This document shows positions 1-9,790 of a stretch of DNA of 64,000 nucleotides, in pieces. This DNA is from Herbaspirillum aquaticum (GTDB taxonomy: Bacteria > Pseudomonadota > Gammaproteobacteria > Burkholderiales > Burkholderiaceae_D). The notes under the pieces were generated by a model. That model was not told where the DNA came from. It saw only the letters and a list, made by a program, of their open reading frames with translations, and did no database searches. Made by a program: the position numbers and the translations under genes. Within the stretch, counting starts at the first letter, position 1, and each line of letters opens with the position of its first letter. Location: positions 244,929-308,928 of the forward strand of contig NZ_NJGV01000006.1 of assembly GCF_002213425.1 (NCBI RefSeq). Direction: 5' to 3'.

Positions 1-1125
1 CTGATGTTCATCGCGCTGCTGGGCAAGCGCACGGTGGGCATCGGCTATGGGCTGGCCATCTGCGAACTGGTGCTGGCCCCGTTCACGCCCAGCAATACGG
101 CGCGTGGCGGCGGCATCGTGCATCCCATCATGAAGTCCATTGCCAACGCCTTCGATTCCGATCCGGCCAAGGGCACGCAGAACAAGGTCGGCACCTACCT
201 GGCGCTGGTCAACTATCACGCCAATCCGATCACCTCGGCCATGTTCCTCACCGCCACCGCGCCCAATCCGCTGGTGGTCAACTATGTGGCCAAGGCCACC
301 GGCCATGCGCTGCAGCTCTCATGGACCACCTGGGCGCTGTGCATGCTGCTGCCCGGCCTGGTGTGCCTGCTGATCATGCCGATGGTGATCTACCTGCTCT
401 CGCCGCCGGAGCTGAAGTCCACGCCCAATGCGGTGGACTACGCCCGCAGCGAACTGGACAAGATGGGCAAGCTCGGGGCCAGCGAGAAGGTGATGCTGGG
501 GACCTTCGCGCTGTTGCTGCTGTTGTGGGCCAACGTCCCGGCCATGCTGCTGGGCGCGGCCTTCACGCTCGATCCCACGGTGGTGGCGTTCGTTGGGTTG
601 TTCGTGCTCATCATCACCGGCACGATTGACTGGGATGATGTGCTCTCCGAAAAAAGTGCGTGGGATACGCTGGTCTGGTTCGGGGCGCTGGTGATGCTGG
701 CCGAGCAGTTGAACAAGACCGGTGTGGTGGCCTGGTTCTCGGAAGGCATGAAGGCTGCCATCGTCGCCAGCGGCATGGGCTGGATGGCCGTGGCCGGCGT
801 GCTGTTGCTGGTGTTCGTGCTGTCGCATTACTTCTTTGCCAGTACCACCGCGCACATCAGCGCGATGATGCTGGCCTTCCTCACGGTGGGCGCGCAATTG
901 CTGCCGCCGCAGTATGTGGTCCCCTTCATGCTGATGATGACCGCAGGCTCGGGCGTGATGATGACGCTGACCCATTACGCTACCGGCACTTCGCCCATCA
1001 TCTTCGGCAGCGGCTACGTCTCCATGGGCAAATGGTGGGGCGTGGGCTTCGTGATGGCGGTGGTGGAATTGCTGGTGTTTGCGACGGTGGGGATGGTGTG
1101 GTGGAAGGTGTTGGGATACTGGTAG
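1..1125 (+). CDS. DASS-family dicarboxylate/citrate transporter, 5' truncated by window edge
   Basis: This is the C-terminal 374 residues of an inner-membrane anion transporter of the divalent anion:sodium symporter family (CitT/2-oxoglutarate-malate translocator type). The reading frame is open from base 1, so the true start lies outside the window. Family signs are the SNT motif (PSNTARGGG, about residue 31), the conserved TAPNPLV segment near residue 88, and about eight hydrophobic membrane spans to the C-terminus. The substrate is probably a di- or tricarboxylate such as citrate, succinate or malate, but the exact one cannot be read from sequence. Its upstream neighbours are not visible, and the next gene (higB) belongs to an unrelated module. 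Confidence 0.88.
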   Translation: MMFIALLGKRTVGIGYGLAICELVLAPFTPSNTARGGGIVHPIMKSIANAFDSDPAKGTQNKVGTYLALVNYHANPITSAMFLTATAPNPLVVNYVAKATGHALQLSWTTWALCMLLPGLVCLLIMPMVIYLLSPPELKSTPNAVDYARSELDKMGKLGASEKVMLGTFALLLLLWANVPAMLLGAAFTLDPTVVAFVGLFVLIITGTIDWDDVLSEKSAWDTLVWFGALVMLAEQLNKTGVVAWFSEGMKAAIVASGMGWMAVAGVLLLVFVLSHYFFASTTAHISAMMLAFLTVGAQLLPPQYVVPFMLMMTAGSGVMMTLTHYATGTSPIIFGSGYVSMGKWWGVGFVMAVVELLVFATVGMVWWKVLGYW

Positions 1126-1174
1126 GATGCTGGCTGGCCGGACCGAGGGCAAAGGGAGTAGTTCAAATAATACC

Positions 1175-1215
1175 GATAATAACGTTTGACGTTACTAACG
1201 TATGTCGTTACTATT
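1175..1215 (+). promoter_or_regulatory. higBA promoter with two tandem operators
   Basis: Two copies of TAACG-N5-CGTTA stand at 1180-1194 and 1196-1210, a 16-bp period. They overlap a good sigma-70 promoter, with -35 TTGACG at 1186-1191, a 17-bp spacer and -10 TACTAT at 1209-1214. HigA-type antitoxins usually bind palindromes over their own promoter, so these are the expected autoregulatory operators. The -10 ends only 4 bp before the higB ATG. Confidence 0.75.
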
Positions 1216-1218
1216 CCC

Positions 1219-1500
1219 ATGATCGAATCATTCAAATGCGCCGACACTGAGGCGTTGCACGAAGGCAAGCGCATAGCGCGGTTTGTCAACATTGAGCGTG
1301 TAGCTTTGCGCAAGTTGCGGCAGTTGGAAATTGCCGTTCGGCTGGAGGATTTGAGAATCCCGCCGCAAAATCGCCTTGAATTGCTCAAAGGTAGGCGGCG
1401 CGGCCAATACAGCATCAGAATCAACGATCAGTGGCGTCTTTGTTTCGTCTGGAGGGACGGTGCCGCATTCGACATCGAGATCGTTGATTATCACAGCTAG
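1219..1500 (+). CDS. higB: HigB-type toxin, RelE/ParE superfamily mRNA interferase
   Basis: A 93-residue protein of the plasmid-maintenance-killer (HigB) family, expected to cleave mRNA at translating ribosomes. Visible family features are the alternating basic and hydrophobic pattern, the central segment RIPPQNRLELLKGRRRGQYS, the strand motif SIRINDQWRLCFVW and the C-terminal EIVDYH. The ATG at 1219 was chosen because it matches HigB proteins and follows the promoter. An upstream TTG at 1186 lies within the -35 box and is unlikely. No Shine-Dalgarno sequence precedes 1219, and the -10 hexamer ends at 1214, so the transcript may be leaderless. The stop is 9 bp before higA, giving the reverse toxin-first order typical of higBA. 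Confidence 0.9.
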   Translation: MIESFKCADTEALHEGKRIARFVNIERVALRKLRQLEIAVRLEDLRIPPQNRLELLKGRRRGQYSIRINDQWRLCFVWRDGAAFDIEIVDYHS

Positions 1501-1509
1501 GAGGTTGCG

Positions 1510-1821
1510 ATGGCTCGACGTCTTGCTCCGGTAACGCCGGGCGAACTGCTCAATGAAGAATTCCTGAAGCCGATGGGCATCACCCAATACCGTTTGGCCA
1601 AGGAAATCGGCGTATCGCAATTGCGCATCAGCGAGATCGTCAATGGCAAGCGTGCCGTAACAGCCGATACCGATTTGCGGCTCGCACGCTTCTTCGGACT
1701 CTCCGACGGATACTGGCTGCGCGCGCAAGTCGCATATGACACCGAAATCGCGCGTGAAAAGATGCGTGATGTGCTGGCTGGTATCAAGCAATGGCAACCC
1801 AAGGAGCCGAGCCCGGTTTGA
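1510..1821 (+). CDS. higA: HigA-type antitoxin, XRE-family DNA-binding protein
   Basis: A 103-residue antitoxin that should bind HigB and repress the operon. A helix-turn-helix fills residues 24-60 (ITQYRLAKEIGVSQLRISEIVNGKR), followed by the family motif TADTDLRLARFFGLSDGYWL near residues 56-75. The start has a clear GAGG ribosome site 6 bases upstream, unlike higB, so the antitoxin may be translated more efficiently from the shared mRNA. The two tandem palindromes upstream of higB are its likely binding sites. The 12-bp terminator at 1843-1876 closes the operon. Confidence 0.92.
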   Translation: MARRLAPVTPGELLNEEFLKPMGITQYRLAKEIGVSQLRISEIVNGKRAVTADTDLRLARFFGLSDGYWLRAQVAYDTEIAREKMRDVLAGIKQWQPKEPSPV

Positions 1822-1842
1822 GGAGGCAGCGGCTTCAACGAC

Positions 1843-1876
1843 AATGACGGCTTCCGGAGAAGCCGTCATTTTTTTA
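1843..1876 (+). terminator. Intrinsic terminator of higBA
   Basis: A perfect 12-bp stem (AATGACGGCTTC paired with GAAGCCGTCATT, loop CGGA) is followed by a run of T. It reads on the plus strand and stops higBA transcription before the convergent dehydrogenase gene. Confidence 0.92.
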
Positions 1877-1908
1877 TTGCGTCAAAGTTCTGCGTACGCC
1901 GGGACTGC

Positions 1909-2934
1909 TTACTTCAAGTCCAGCACAATCCGCCCATCAATCTTGCCCTCTTCCATGCGCGCAAAGATGGCATTGATATTGTCCAGCTTGTCCCAGGTAA
2001 AGTGCGCCGCCACCTTGCCCTCTGCCGCAAAGACCAGCGACTCTTCCAGGTCCTGGCGCGTACCGACGATGGAGCCGCGCACGGTGATGCGCTTCAACAC
2101 CGTATTGAACACCGGCAGGCTGATGTCGCCCGGGGGCAATCCAACCAGCGCCATGGTGCCGCGGGCACGCAGGAAACCGAACGCCTGTTCCATCGCCTTG
2201 GGCGAGACCGCCGTCACCAGCGCACCATGCGCACCACCGATGAGGCGCTGGACTTCGGCTACTGCATTGTGGTCGCGGCCATCGACGGTCAGGTCCGCGC
2301 CCAGTTTTTTGGCCAGCGCCAGCTTGTCTTCGTGGATGTCTGCAGCGACTACGTGCATGCCCATGGCCTTGGCGTATTGCACGGCCATGTGGCCCAGGCC
2401 GCCGATGCCGGAGATCACCACCCACTCACCGGGGCGCACCTCGGTTTCCTTCAAGCCCTTGTAGACGGTCACGCCCGCGCACAGCACGGGGGCGGCCGGG
2501 CCGAAGTCCAGTCCGGCAGGCAGGTGGCCGACGAAATTGGGATCGGCCAGGCCATATTCGGCAAAGCTGCCGTTGACGGAATAGCCGGTGTTCTGCTGCT
2601 CGGCGCACAGGGTTTCCCAGCCGGTGCGGCAGGGCGAGCAGCAGCCACAGGCCGTATGCAGCCAGGGCACGCCAACGCGGTCGCCTTCCTTGACGTGCTT
2701 GACACCCGCGCCCAGCGCGGCAACGTAGCCAGTGCCTTCGTGGCCGGGAATGAAAGGCGGTGTGGGTTTGACGGGCCAGTCGCCATGGGCCGCGTGCAGG
2801 TCGGTATGGCAGACGCCGCTGGCTTCGAACTTGACCAGGATCTGGCCCGGACCCGGCGTGGGGACGGGCACTTGTTCAATCGACAGGGGCTTGCCGAATT
2901 CGCGGACGACGGCCGCTTTCATCATTTGCGTCAT
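1909..2934 (-). CDS. Zinc-dependent alcohol dehydrogenase, AdhP/AdhA type
   Basis: A 341-residue NAD(P)-dependent medium-chain alcohol dehydrogenase that interconverts primary alcohols and aldehydes. The catalytic zinc ligands are visible: Cys in GVCHTDLH, His-Glu in PGHEGTG and the later Cys in VLCAGVTVYKG. The structural zinc lobe has four cysteines in ACGCCSPCRTGWETLC. The nucleotide-binding fold carries GIGGLGHMA. The ATG at 2934 was chosen because GAGGAG stands 5 bases upstream; a GTG six bases earlier is possible but lacks spacing. Two palindromes at 3052-3082 lie in its promoter region. It is convergent with higBA. Confidence 0.93.
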   Translation of the reverse strand: MTQMMKAAVVREFGKPLSIEQVPVPTPGPGQILVKFEASGVCHTDLHAAHGDWPVKPTPPFIPGHEGTGYVAALGAGVKHVKEGDRVGVPWLHTACGCCSPCRTGWETLCAEQQNTGYSVNGSFAEYGLADPNFVGHLPAGLDFGPAAPVLCAGVTVYKGLKETEVRPGEWVVISGIGGLGHMAVQYAKAMGMHVVAADIHEDKLALAKKLGADLTVDGRDHNAVAEVQRLIGGAHGALVTAVSPKAMEQAFGFLRARGTMALVGLPPGDISLPVFNTVLKRITVRGSIVGTRQDLEESLVFAAEGKVAAHFTWDKLDNINAIFARMEEGKIDGRIVLDLK

Positions 2935-3051
2935 ATGCACTCCTCAGGGGGGATCAACGGGATGCCAGGGCAGGGCGGCGGCCTTGTGCTGCAATGGCCG
3001 TCTGTTGTTCCTGCCTGCAAGCGTCAATATCCTCCGCGTGCCGCATGACGA

Positions 3052-3082
3052 CAATCGATGATTGCGCATGGATTGATCCATG
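3052..3082. promoter_or_regulatory. Two adjacent palindromes upstream of the alcohol dehydrogenase
   Basis: CAATC-GAT-GATTG (3052-3064) is followed by CATGGAT-TG-ATCCATG (3067-3082). Both are perfect inverted repeats and sit about 120-150 bp upstream of the dehydrogenase start, a reasonable operator position. The binding protein is unknown. Confidence 0.5.
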
Positions 3083-3150
3083 TCGCCCATCGTTGAAAAA
3101 CAAGGTGAGTGCAGTTGCGCATGCCTGTGCAGCATGCCTGCCTGACAGGC

Positions 3151-3909
3151 TTACTTTGCGATCACCACTTCCACATCGGTTTCCGCCAGCAGGGTCGCCA
3201 GTTCCGGCGGGGGCGGGGCATCGGTGAAGAGCACGTCGATCTGCGACAGGTGCGCCATCTTCACCAGCGCCTGCCGTCCGAACTTGCTGGCATCGGCCAC
3301 CAGCCAGACCTGGCGCGACTGCTCGATGATGGTCTGGGCGACCTTGACTTCACGGGCATCAAAGTCCCGCAAGACCCCATCCATCTCGATGCTGGAAATG
3401 CCGATGATGCCGATGTCCACCTTGAACTGCCGGATGAAATCGATGGTGGCCTCGCCCACGATGCCGCGATCCCGCGCGCGCACCACGCCGCCGGCAATGA
3501 TGACCTCCAGCGCCGGATTGCTGGCCAGCGAATTGGCCACGTTCAGGTTGTTGGTCACCACGTGCAGGTTCTTGTGCTGCTGCAGGGCGCGCGCCACCTC
3601 TTCAGTGGTGGTGCCCAGGTTCAGGATCAGCGAACAGCCATCCGGCACCCGCGCGGCCACCGTGCGGCCGATGCGGCGCTTGGCGTCGGCATGCATGACC
3701 TGGCGCTCGGGATAGGCAATGTTCTCGGTCGAGGACAGCAGCCCGACCCCGCCGTGATAACGCGCCAGCAAACTGGCATCGACCATCGCCTTGACGTCGC
3801 GGCGCACGGTCTGGGTGGTCACGTTCAGTTGCTGCGCCAGCTCTTCCACCGAAATGGTGCCGTGCTTGCGAACGCATTCCAGCAGCGTCTGTTGCCTGGG
3901 ATTGAGCAT
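3151..3909 (-). CDS. glpR: DeoR-family repressor, GlpR type
   Basis: A 252-residue DeoR-family repressor expected to sense glycerol 3-phosphate and repress the divergent glpD operon. The N-terminal winged helix-turn-helix is clear (RQQTLLECVRKHGTISVEEL, then NVTTQTVRRDVKAM, residues 4-50). The effector domain of the DeoRC/isomerase-like fold follows, with the conserved NLGTTTEEVARAL and the DASKFGR motif near the end. The ATG at 3909 gives the normal family start (MLNPRQQ). The open frame extends upstream, but there is no better start. No good ribosome site precedes it. Divergent placement next to glpD supports the GlpR assignment. Confidence 0.88.
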   Translation of the reverse strand: MLNPRQQTLLECVRKHGTISVEELAQQLNVTTQTVRRDVKAMVDASLLARYHGGVGLLSSTENIAYPERQVMHADAKRRIGRTVAARVPDGCSLILNLGTTTEEVARALQQHKNLHVVTNNLNVANSLASNPALEVIIAGGVVRARDRGIVGEATIDFIRQFKVDIGIIGISSIEMDGVLRDFDAREVKVAQTIIEQSRQVWLVADASKFGRQALVKMAHLSQIDVLFTDAPPPPELATLLAETDVEVVIAK

Positions 3910-3954
3910 GGAGGTGATCGAAATCCGTTGATTTTTGGGAAACAATTTTGATTG

Positions 3955-4032
3955 AATATGAACATTAAAAAACATAAACGAACATAAAACAACAAATAAT
4001 TGTTGATTTACTTTCGGGATGTCGCTTATCTT
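3955..4032. promoter_or_regulatory. Candidate glpR/glpD operators and glpD promoter
   Basis: (G)AACAT occurs at 3960, 3971 (AACAT) and 3980, in a strict 10-bp phase, and continues as CAACAA at 3990. This then forms the inverted repeat CAACAA-ATAA-TTGTTG (3990-4005). A plausible glpD promoter follows: TTGATT at 4003-4008, an 18-bp spacer and TATCTT at 4027-4032. CGAACAT-like half-sites resemble the GlpR operator half-site TATGTTCG. The repeats overlap the -35, as expected for repression. Confidence 0.55.
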
Positions 4033-4113
4033 ACGGTGCATTGGCAACTCCCGGGAAAGTGCGGGGTTGCACGGCAGCTGTTGCACGCAAACACAGCGGA
4101 ACCGCTGAGACGG

Positions 4114-4301
4114 CAATACGGTTACCGCACACAAGCAACACGGCACCAACACGGCACCAACACGGCAGTAATACAGCGGAAACACGGCAGCAATACAGTG
4201 GCAGCCCGGCAGCAATACGGTGTCGCTGCCGCAGCCAATACAGTTTCACTACGGCATCAATACAGTTTGAACCCGGAACCCATACGGATCCAATACGGAG
4301 A
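4114..4301 (+). repeat. Seventeen-unit 11-bp tandem array in the glpD leader
   Basis: Units begin at 4114, 4125, 4136, 4147, 4158, 4169, 4180, 4191, 4202, 4213, 4224 (12 bp), 4236, 4247, 4258, 4269, 4280 and 4291. The shared core is CAAYACRG followed by three variable bases. Nine units match the core exactly, four have one mismatch, two have two mismatches and the remaining two (4125, 4224) are more divergent. Alternate units are more alike (CAACACGGCAG-like and CAATACAGTTT-like), suggesting a 22-bp dimer. The array ends at the GGAG ribosome site of glpD. The period is not a multiple of three, so it is not a coding repeat. Confidence 0.9.
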
Positions 4302-4309
4302 AGCGGCGA

Positions 4310-5842
4310 ATGACGCTCGAATATGATCTCTTGGTGGTAGGCGGCGGCATCAACGGCGCGGGCATCGCGCGCGATGCGGCCGGGCGCGGCCTGCGGGTGC
4401 TGCTGTGCGAGCAGCATGACCTGGCCCAACATACCTCCTCGGCCAGCACCAAGCTCATCCACGGCGGCTTGCGCTACCTCGAATATTACGAATTCAAGCT
4501 GGTGCGCAAGGCCCTGCAGGAACGCGAAGTCCTCCTGCGCTCGGCACCGCACATCATCTGGCCGCTGCGCTTCGTCATGCCGCACGACGCCAACCAGCGC
4601 CCGGCCTGGATGATCCGCGCCGGCCTGTTCATGTACGACTACCTCGCCAAGCGCGAGATCCTGCCCGCCTCCGAAGGCGCCAACCTCGCTCGCCACCCGG
4701 GCGGGCAGCCGTTGAAGGGCAACTATCGCAAGGGTTTCGTCTACTCCGATGGCTGGGTCGACGATGCGCGCCTGGTGGTCTTGAACGCCATGGACGCCCA
4801 GGAACGCGGCGCCCGCATCCTCACCCGCACCAAGTGCATCAGTGCCCGCCGCGAAGGCGACACCTGGCATGCGGTGCTGGAGCACCAGTACGCCAGCGGC
4901 GTGCAACAGGAAGAAGTGCGCGCCCGTGCCATCGTCAACGCCGCCGGTCCCTGGGCCGCGCGCTTTGCGCAGTCGGTGCCGCAAGCCAAGACCGGGCGCA
5001 GCCTGCGCCTGATCAAGGGCAGCCACATCGTGGTCAAGCGCCTGTTCGACCACCCCTACGCCTACATCTTCCAGAACCCGGACAAGCGCATCATCTTCGC
5101 CATCCCCTATCAGGAAGAGTTCACCCTCATCGGTACCACCGACCTCGAATACCACGGCGATGCCGGCAAGGTCGAGATCGATGCCGAAGAGATCGAGTAT
5201 CTCTGCGAGATGGCCAACCGTTACTTCAAGCGCCAGATCGGCAAGGAAGACGTGGTCTGGACCTATTCCGGCGTGCGTCCGCTGCTGGACGACAGCGCCG
5301 AAAACGCCTCGGCCATCACGCGCGACTACCTGCTCGAATGCGACGATGCGGGTGCGCCGATGCTCAACGTCTGGGGCGGCAAGATCACGACCTATCGCAA
5401 GCTGGCCGAAGAAGCGCTGTCCATGCTGGCCCCGCACCTGGGTGCATCGAGCCAGCCGTGGACGGCCGGTGCGCCGCTGCCTGGCGGCGACCTGGAACAG
5501 CCCGGCAAGATGGTGGCGCGCTACGACTTTGAGGCCTACCTGCGCAAATTGCAGGCACGCTATCCCTGGTTGCCGGCCGCGCTTGCCCATCGCTATGCGC
5601 GCAGCTATGGTTCGCGCGTGGACCAGATCATCGGCCAGGCCGACAGCCTGGCAGCGCTGGGCGAAGAACTGACACCGGGCCTCTACGAGGCCGAGGCGCG
5701 CTACCTGGTGCAACACGAGTGGGCGCGCGGTGCGGATGACATCCTGTGGCGGCGCAGCAAGCTGGGCCTGCATTGTGGGCCGCAGCACAGAGGGCGGCTG
5801 GAGGCGTGGCTGGCGGATTTGCCGGGTGCCACGCCCCACTGA
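4310..5842 (+). CDS. glpD: Aerobic glycerol-3-phosphate dehydrogenase
   Basis: A 510-residue FAD-dependent enzyme of the cytoplasmic membrane that oxidises sn-glycerol 3-phosphate to dihydroxyacetone phosphate and passes electrons to quinone. The N-terminal FAD site GGGINGAGIARDAA starts at residue 11. The family segments TSSASTKLIHGGLRYLE, NAAGPWA and IPYQEEFTLIGTTD are all present, and the C-terminal domain is complete. The length matches the family. A GGAG ribosome site at 4297-4300 serves the ATG and lies at the edge of the 11-bp repeat array. It is the first gene of the glycerol operon, divergent from glpR. A TTG-started open frame (4041-4313) overlaps its ATG by ATGA but looks like chance. 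Confidence 0.96.
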   Translation: MTLEYDLLVVGGGINGAGIARDAAGRGLRVLLCEQHDLAQHTSSASTKLIHGGLRYLEYYEFKLVRKALQEREVLLRSAPHIIWPLRFVMPHDANQRPAWMIRAGLFMYDYLAKREILPASEGANLARHPGGQPLKGNYRKGFVYSDGWVDDARLVVLNAMDAQERGARILTRTKCISARREGDTWHAVLEHQYASGVQQEEVRARAIVNAAGPWAARFAQSVPQAKTGRSLRLIKGSHIVVKRLFDHPYAYIFQNPDKRIIFAIPYQEEFTLIGTTDLEYHGDAGKVEIDAEEIEYLCEMANRYFKRQIGKEDVVWTYSGVRPLLDDSAENASAITRDYLLECDDAGAPMLNVWGGKITTYRKLAEEALSMLAPHLGASSQPWTAGAPLPGGDLEQPGKMVARYDFEAYLRKLQARYPWLPAALAHRYARSYGSRVDQIIGQADSLAALGEELTPGLYEAEARYLVQHEWARGADDILWRRSKLGLHCGPQHRGRLEAWLADLPGATPH

Positions 5843-5892
5843 GCCAGGTCACCGCACACCAGATCAATCAAAAAATGTAGCGAGGAGACAGC

Positions 5893-6993
<1,101 letters not shown>

Positions 6994-6994
6994 C

Positions 6995-8083
6995 ATGGCC
7001 CGCATCGAATTCAAGAACCTGGGCCACGCCTACGGTAGCAACCCGGCCAGCCTCAAGGACTATGCCCTGCAACCCATGAACATGGTGTGGGAAGACGGTG
7101 GCGCCTATGCGCTGCTGGGGCCCTCGGGCTGTGGCAAGTCCACGCTGTTGAACATCATTTCCGGCCTGCTGCAGCCCTCCGAAGGGCAGGTGCTCTTCGA
7201 TGGCCGCGACATGACCCGCATGGCCACCCGCGATCGCAATATCGCGCAGGTGTTCCAGTTCCCGGTGCTCTACGACACCATGAGCGTGTTCGACAACCTC
7301 GCTTTCCCGCTGCGCAACCGCAAGATCGCCGAGCGCGAAGTGCAGGCCCGCGTGCGCGAGATCGCCGAGATGCTCGACCTGACCCGCGACCTCAAGCAGC
7401 GCGCCGCCGGTCTGTCGGCCGATGCCAAGCAAAAGATTTCGCTGGGCCGTGGCCTGGTGCGCAAGGACGTGGCGGCGATCCTCTTCGATGAACCGCTGAC
7501 GGTGATCGATCCGCACATGAAGTGGGAGCTGCGCCAGAAGCTCAAGGAAATCCATCACCAGTTGAAGCTGACCCTGATCTACGTCACCCACGACCAGGTC
7601 GAGGCACTGACCTTCGCCGATGAAGTGGTGGTCATGACCGAGGGCAAGGTGGTGCAGCAGGGTAAACCTGAGGCCCTGTTCCTGCGGCCCGATCACACCT
7701 TCGTCGGTTACTTCATCGGCAGCCCCGGCATGAACTTCTGCCCGGTGCGCGTGGAAGGCGATGCGGTCGTGCTGGGCCAGCAGCGCGTGCAGGTCGAGGC
7801 CGCGCAGCTGCAGGCCCTGAAGAACAGCAGCGGTGACCTCAAGCTGGGCATCCGCCCCGAATTCGTCGAGCTGGCTGCACCCGGTACGGCCGGTGCCGTC
7901 AGCGCCGAGATCACCCAGGTCCAGCACCTGGGCACCAGCCAGCTGGTGACCGCGCAGTTCGAGGGCATGAGCGTGAAGGCGCGCGTGGCGCCCGAATTGA
8001 AGATCGCCACCGGTGCACACTGGCTGCGACTGGCCAAGCCCGAGACGATCTTCTTCAGCAACGACGAGAGAATTGGACGCTAA
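6995..8083 (+). CDS. glpT: Glycerol ABC transporter ATPase 2 (GlpT of the ABC system)
   Basis: A 362-residue ATPase paralogous to the preceding one; the name follows rhizobial usage and is unrelated to the E. coli GlpT antiporter. Walker A GPSGCGKST (residues 42-50), Walker B ILFDEP and the switch histidine in YVTHDQ (His199) are intact. The signature is degenerate: LSGGQ is replaced by LSADAKQK (about residues 140-147). With GlpS this predicts one composite ATP site built from good motifs and one from degenerate motifs. A regulatory TOBE-like C-terminal domain is present. The gene lies 1 bp after glpS and 3 bp before the permease gene. Confidence 0.92.
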   Translation: MARIEFKNLGHAYGSNPASLKDYALQPMNMVWEDGGAYALLGPSGCGKSTLLNIISGLLQPSEGQVLFDGRDMTRMATRDRNIAQVFQFPVLYDTMSVFDNLAFPLRNRKIAEREVQARVREIAEMLDLTRDLKQRAAGLSADAKQKISLGRGLVRKDVAAILFDEPLTVIDPHMKWELRQKLKEIHHQLKLTLIYVTHDQVEALTFADEVVVMTEGKVVQQGKPEALFLRPDHTFVGYFIGSPGMNFCPVRVEGDAVVLGQQRVQVEAAQLQALKNSSGDLKLGIRPEFVELAAPGTAGAVSAEITQVQHLGTSQLVTAQFEGMSVKARVAPELKIATGAHWLRLAKPETIFFSNDERIGR

Positions 8084-8086
8084 GCC

Positions 8087-8969
<883 letters not shown>

Positions 8970-8977
<8 letters not shown>

Positions 8978-9788
8978 GACCCAGGACAAGACCTTCACCC
9001 GTACCCTGGTGATGCTGGTCTACATTGCCTTCACGCTGGTGCCGCTGTACTGGCTGCTGAACACGTCGTTGAAGACCAACGAGGAGACGCTGTCGGTCTT
9101 CACGCTCTGGCCCAATGCGCCCACGCTGAACAACTACAAGACGATCTTCACCGATCCCTCGTGGTATTCGGGCTACATCAACTCCATCATCTACGTGGCC
9201 ATGAACACGGTCATGTCGCTGCTGGTAGCCCTGCCGGCCGCTTATGCCTTCTCGCGCTATCGCTTCCTGGGCGACAAGCACATGTTCTTCTGGCTGCTGA
9301 CCAACCGCATGACGCCGCCGGCGGTGTTCCTGCTGCCATTCTTCCAGCTCTATTCCACCATCGGGCTGTCGGACACGCACATCGCGGTGGCGCTGGCGCA
9401 CATGCTCTTCAACGTGCCGCTGGCAGTGTGGATCCTGGAAGGTTTCATGTCGGGCGTGCCGCGCGAGATCGATGAGACGGCCTATATCGATGGCTTCTCC
9501 TTCCCGCGCTTCTTCCTGCGCATCTTCCTGCCGCTGATCAAGTCGGGCGTGGGCGTGACGGCCTTCTTCTGCTTCATGTTCAGCTGGGTGGAGCTGCTGC
9601 TGGCCCGCACGCTGACCTCGGTCAACGCCAAGCCGATCAGCGCCATCATGACGCGTACCGCGTCGGCAGCGGGCATGGACTGGGGCATCCTGGCCGCGGC
9701 CGGCGTGCTGACGATTGTTCCGGGAGCCCTGGTGATCTGGTTCGTGCGCAACCACATCGCCAAGGGCTTCGCAATGGGGAGAGTGTGA
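8970..9788 (+). CDS. glpQ: Glycerol ABC transporter permease 2 (GlpQ)
   Basis: A 272-residue MalG/UgpE-type permease with six predicted spans. The EAA-like loop reads IDETAYIDGFSFPRFFLRI. The ATG at 8970 (MNKTQDK) was chosen over an upstream in-frame ATG at 8952 because it matches permease starts and gives a tight 8-bp overlap with glpP. The name follows rhizobial usage and is not the E. coli phosphodiesterase GlpQ. Its stop overlaps the start region of the small membrane protein that follows. Confidence 0.93.
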
Positions 9789-9790
9789 TC

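Noticed and set aside
4114..4301. CRISPR array
   Set aside because: Units are 11 bp with no unique spacers of 30-40 bp and no cas genes nearby.
4041..4313. TTG-started open frame through the 11-bp array ending ATGA at glpD, as a leader peptide
   Set aside because: No ribosome site, rare start, and the sequence only reflects repeat composition. The ATGA overlap is noted but not convincing.
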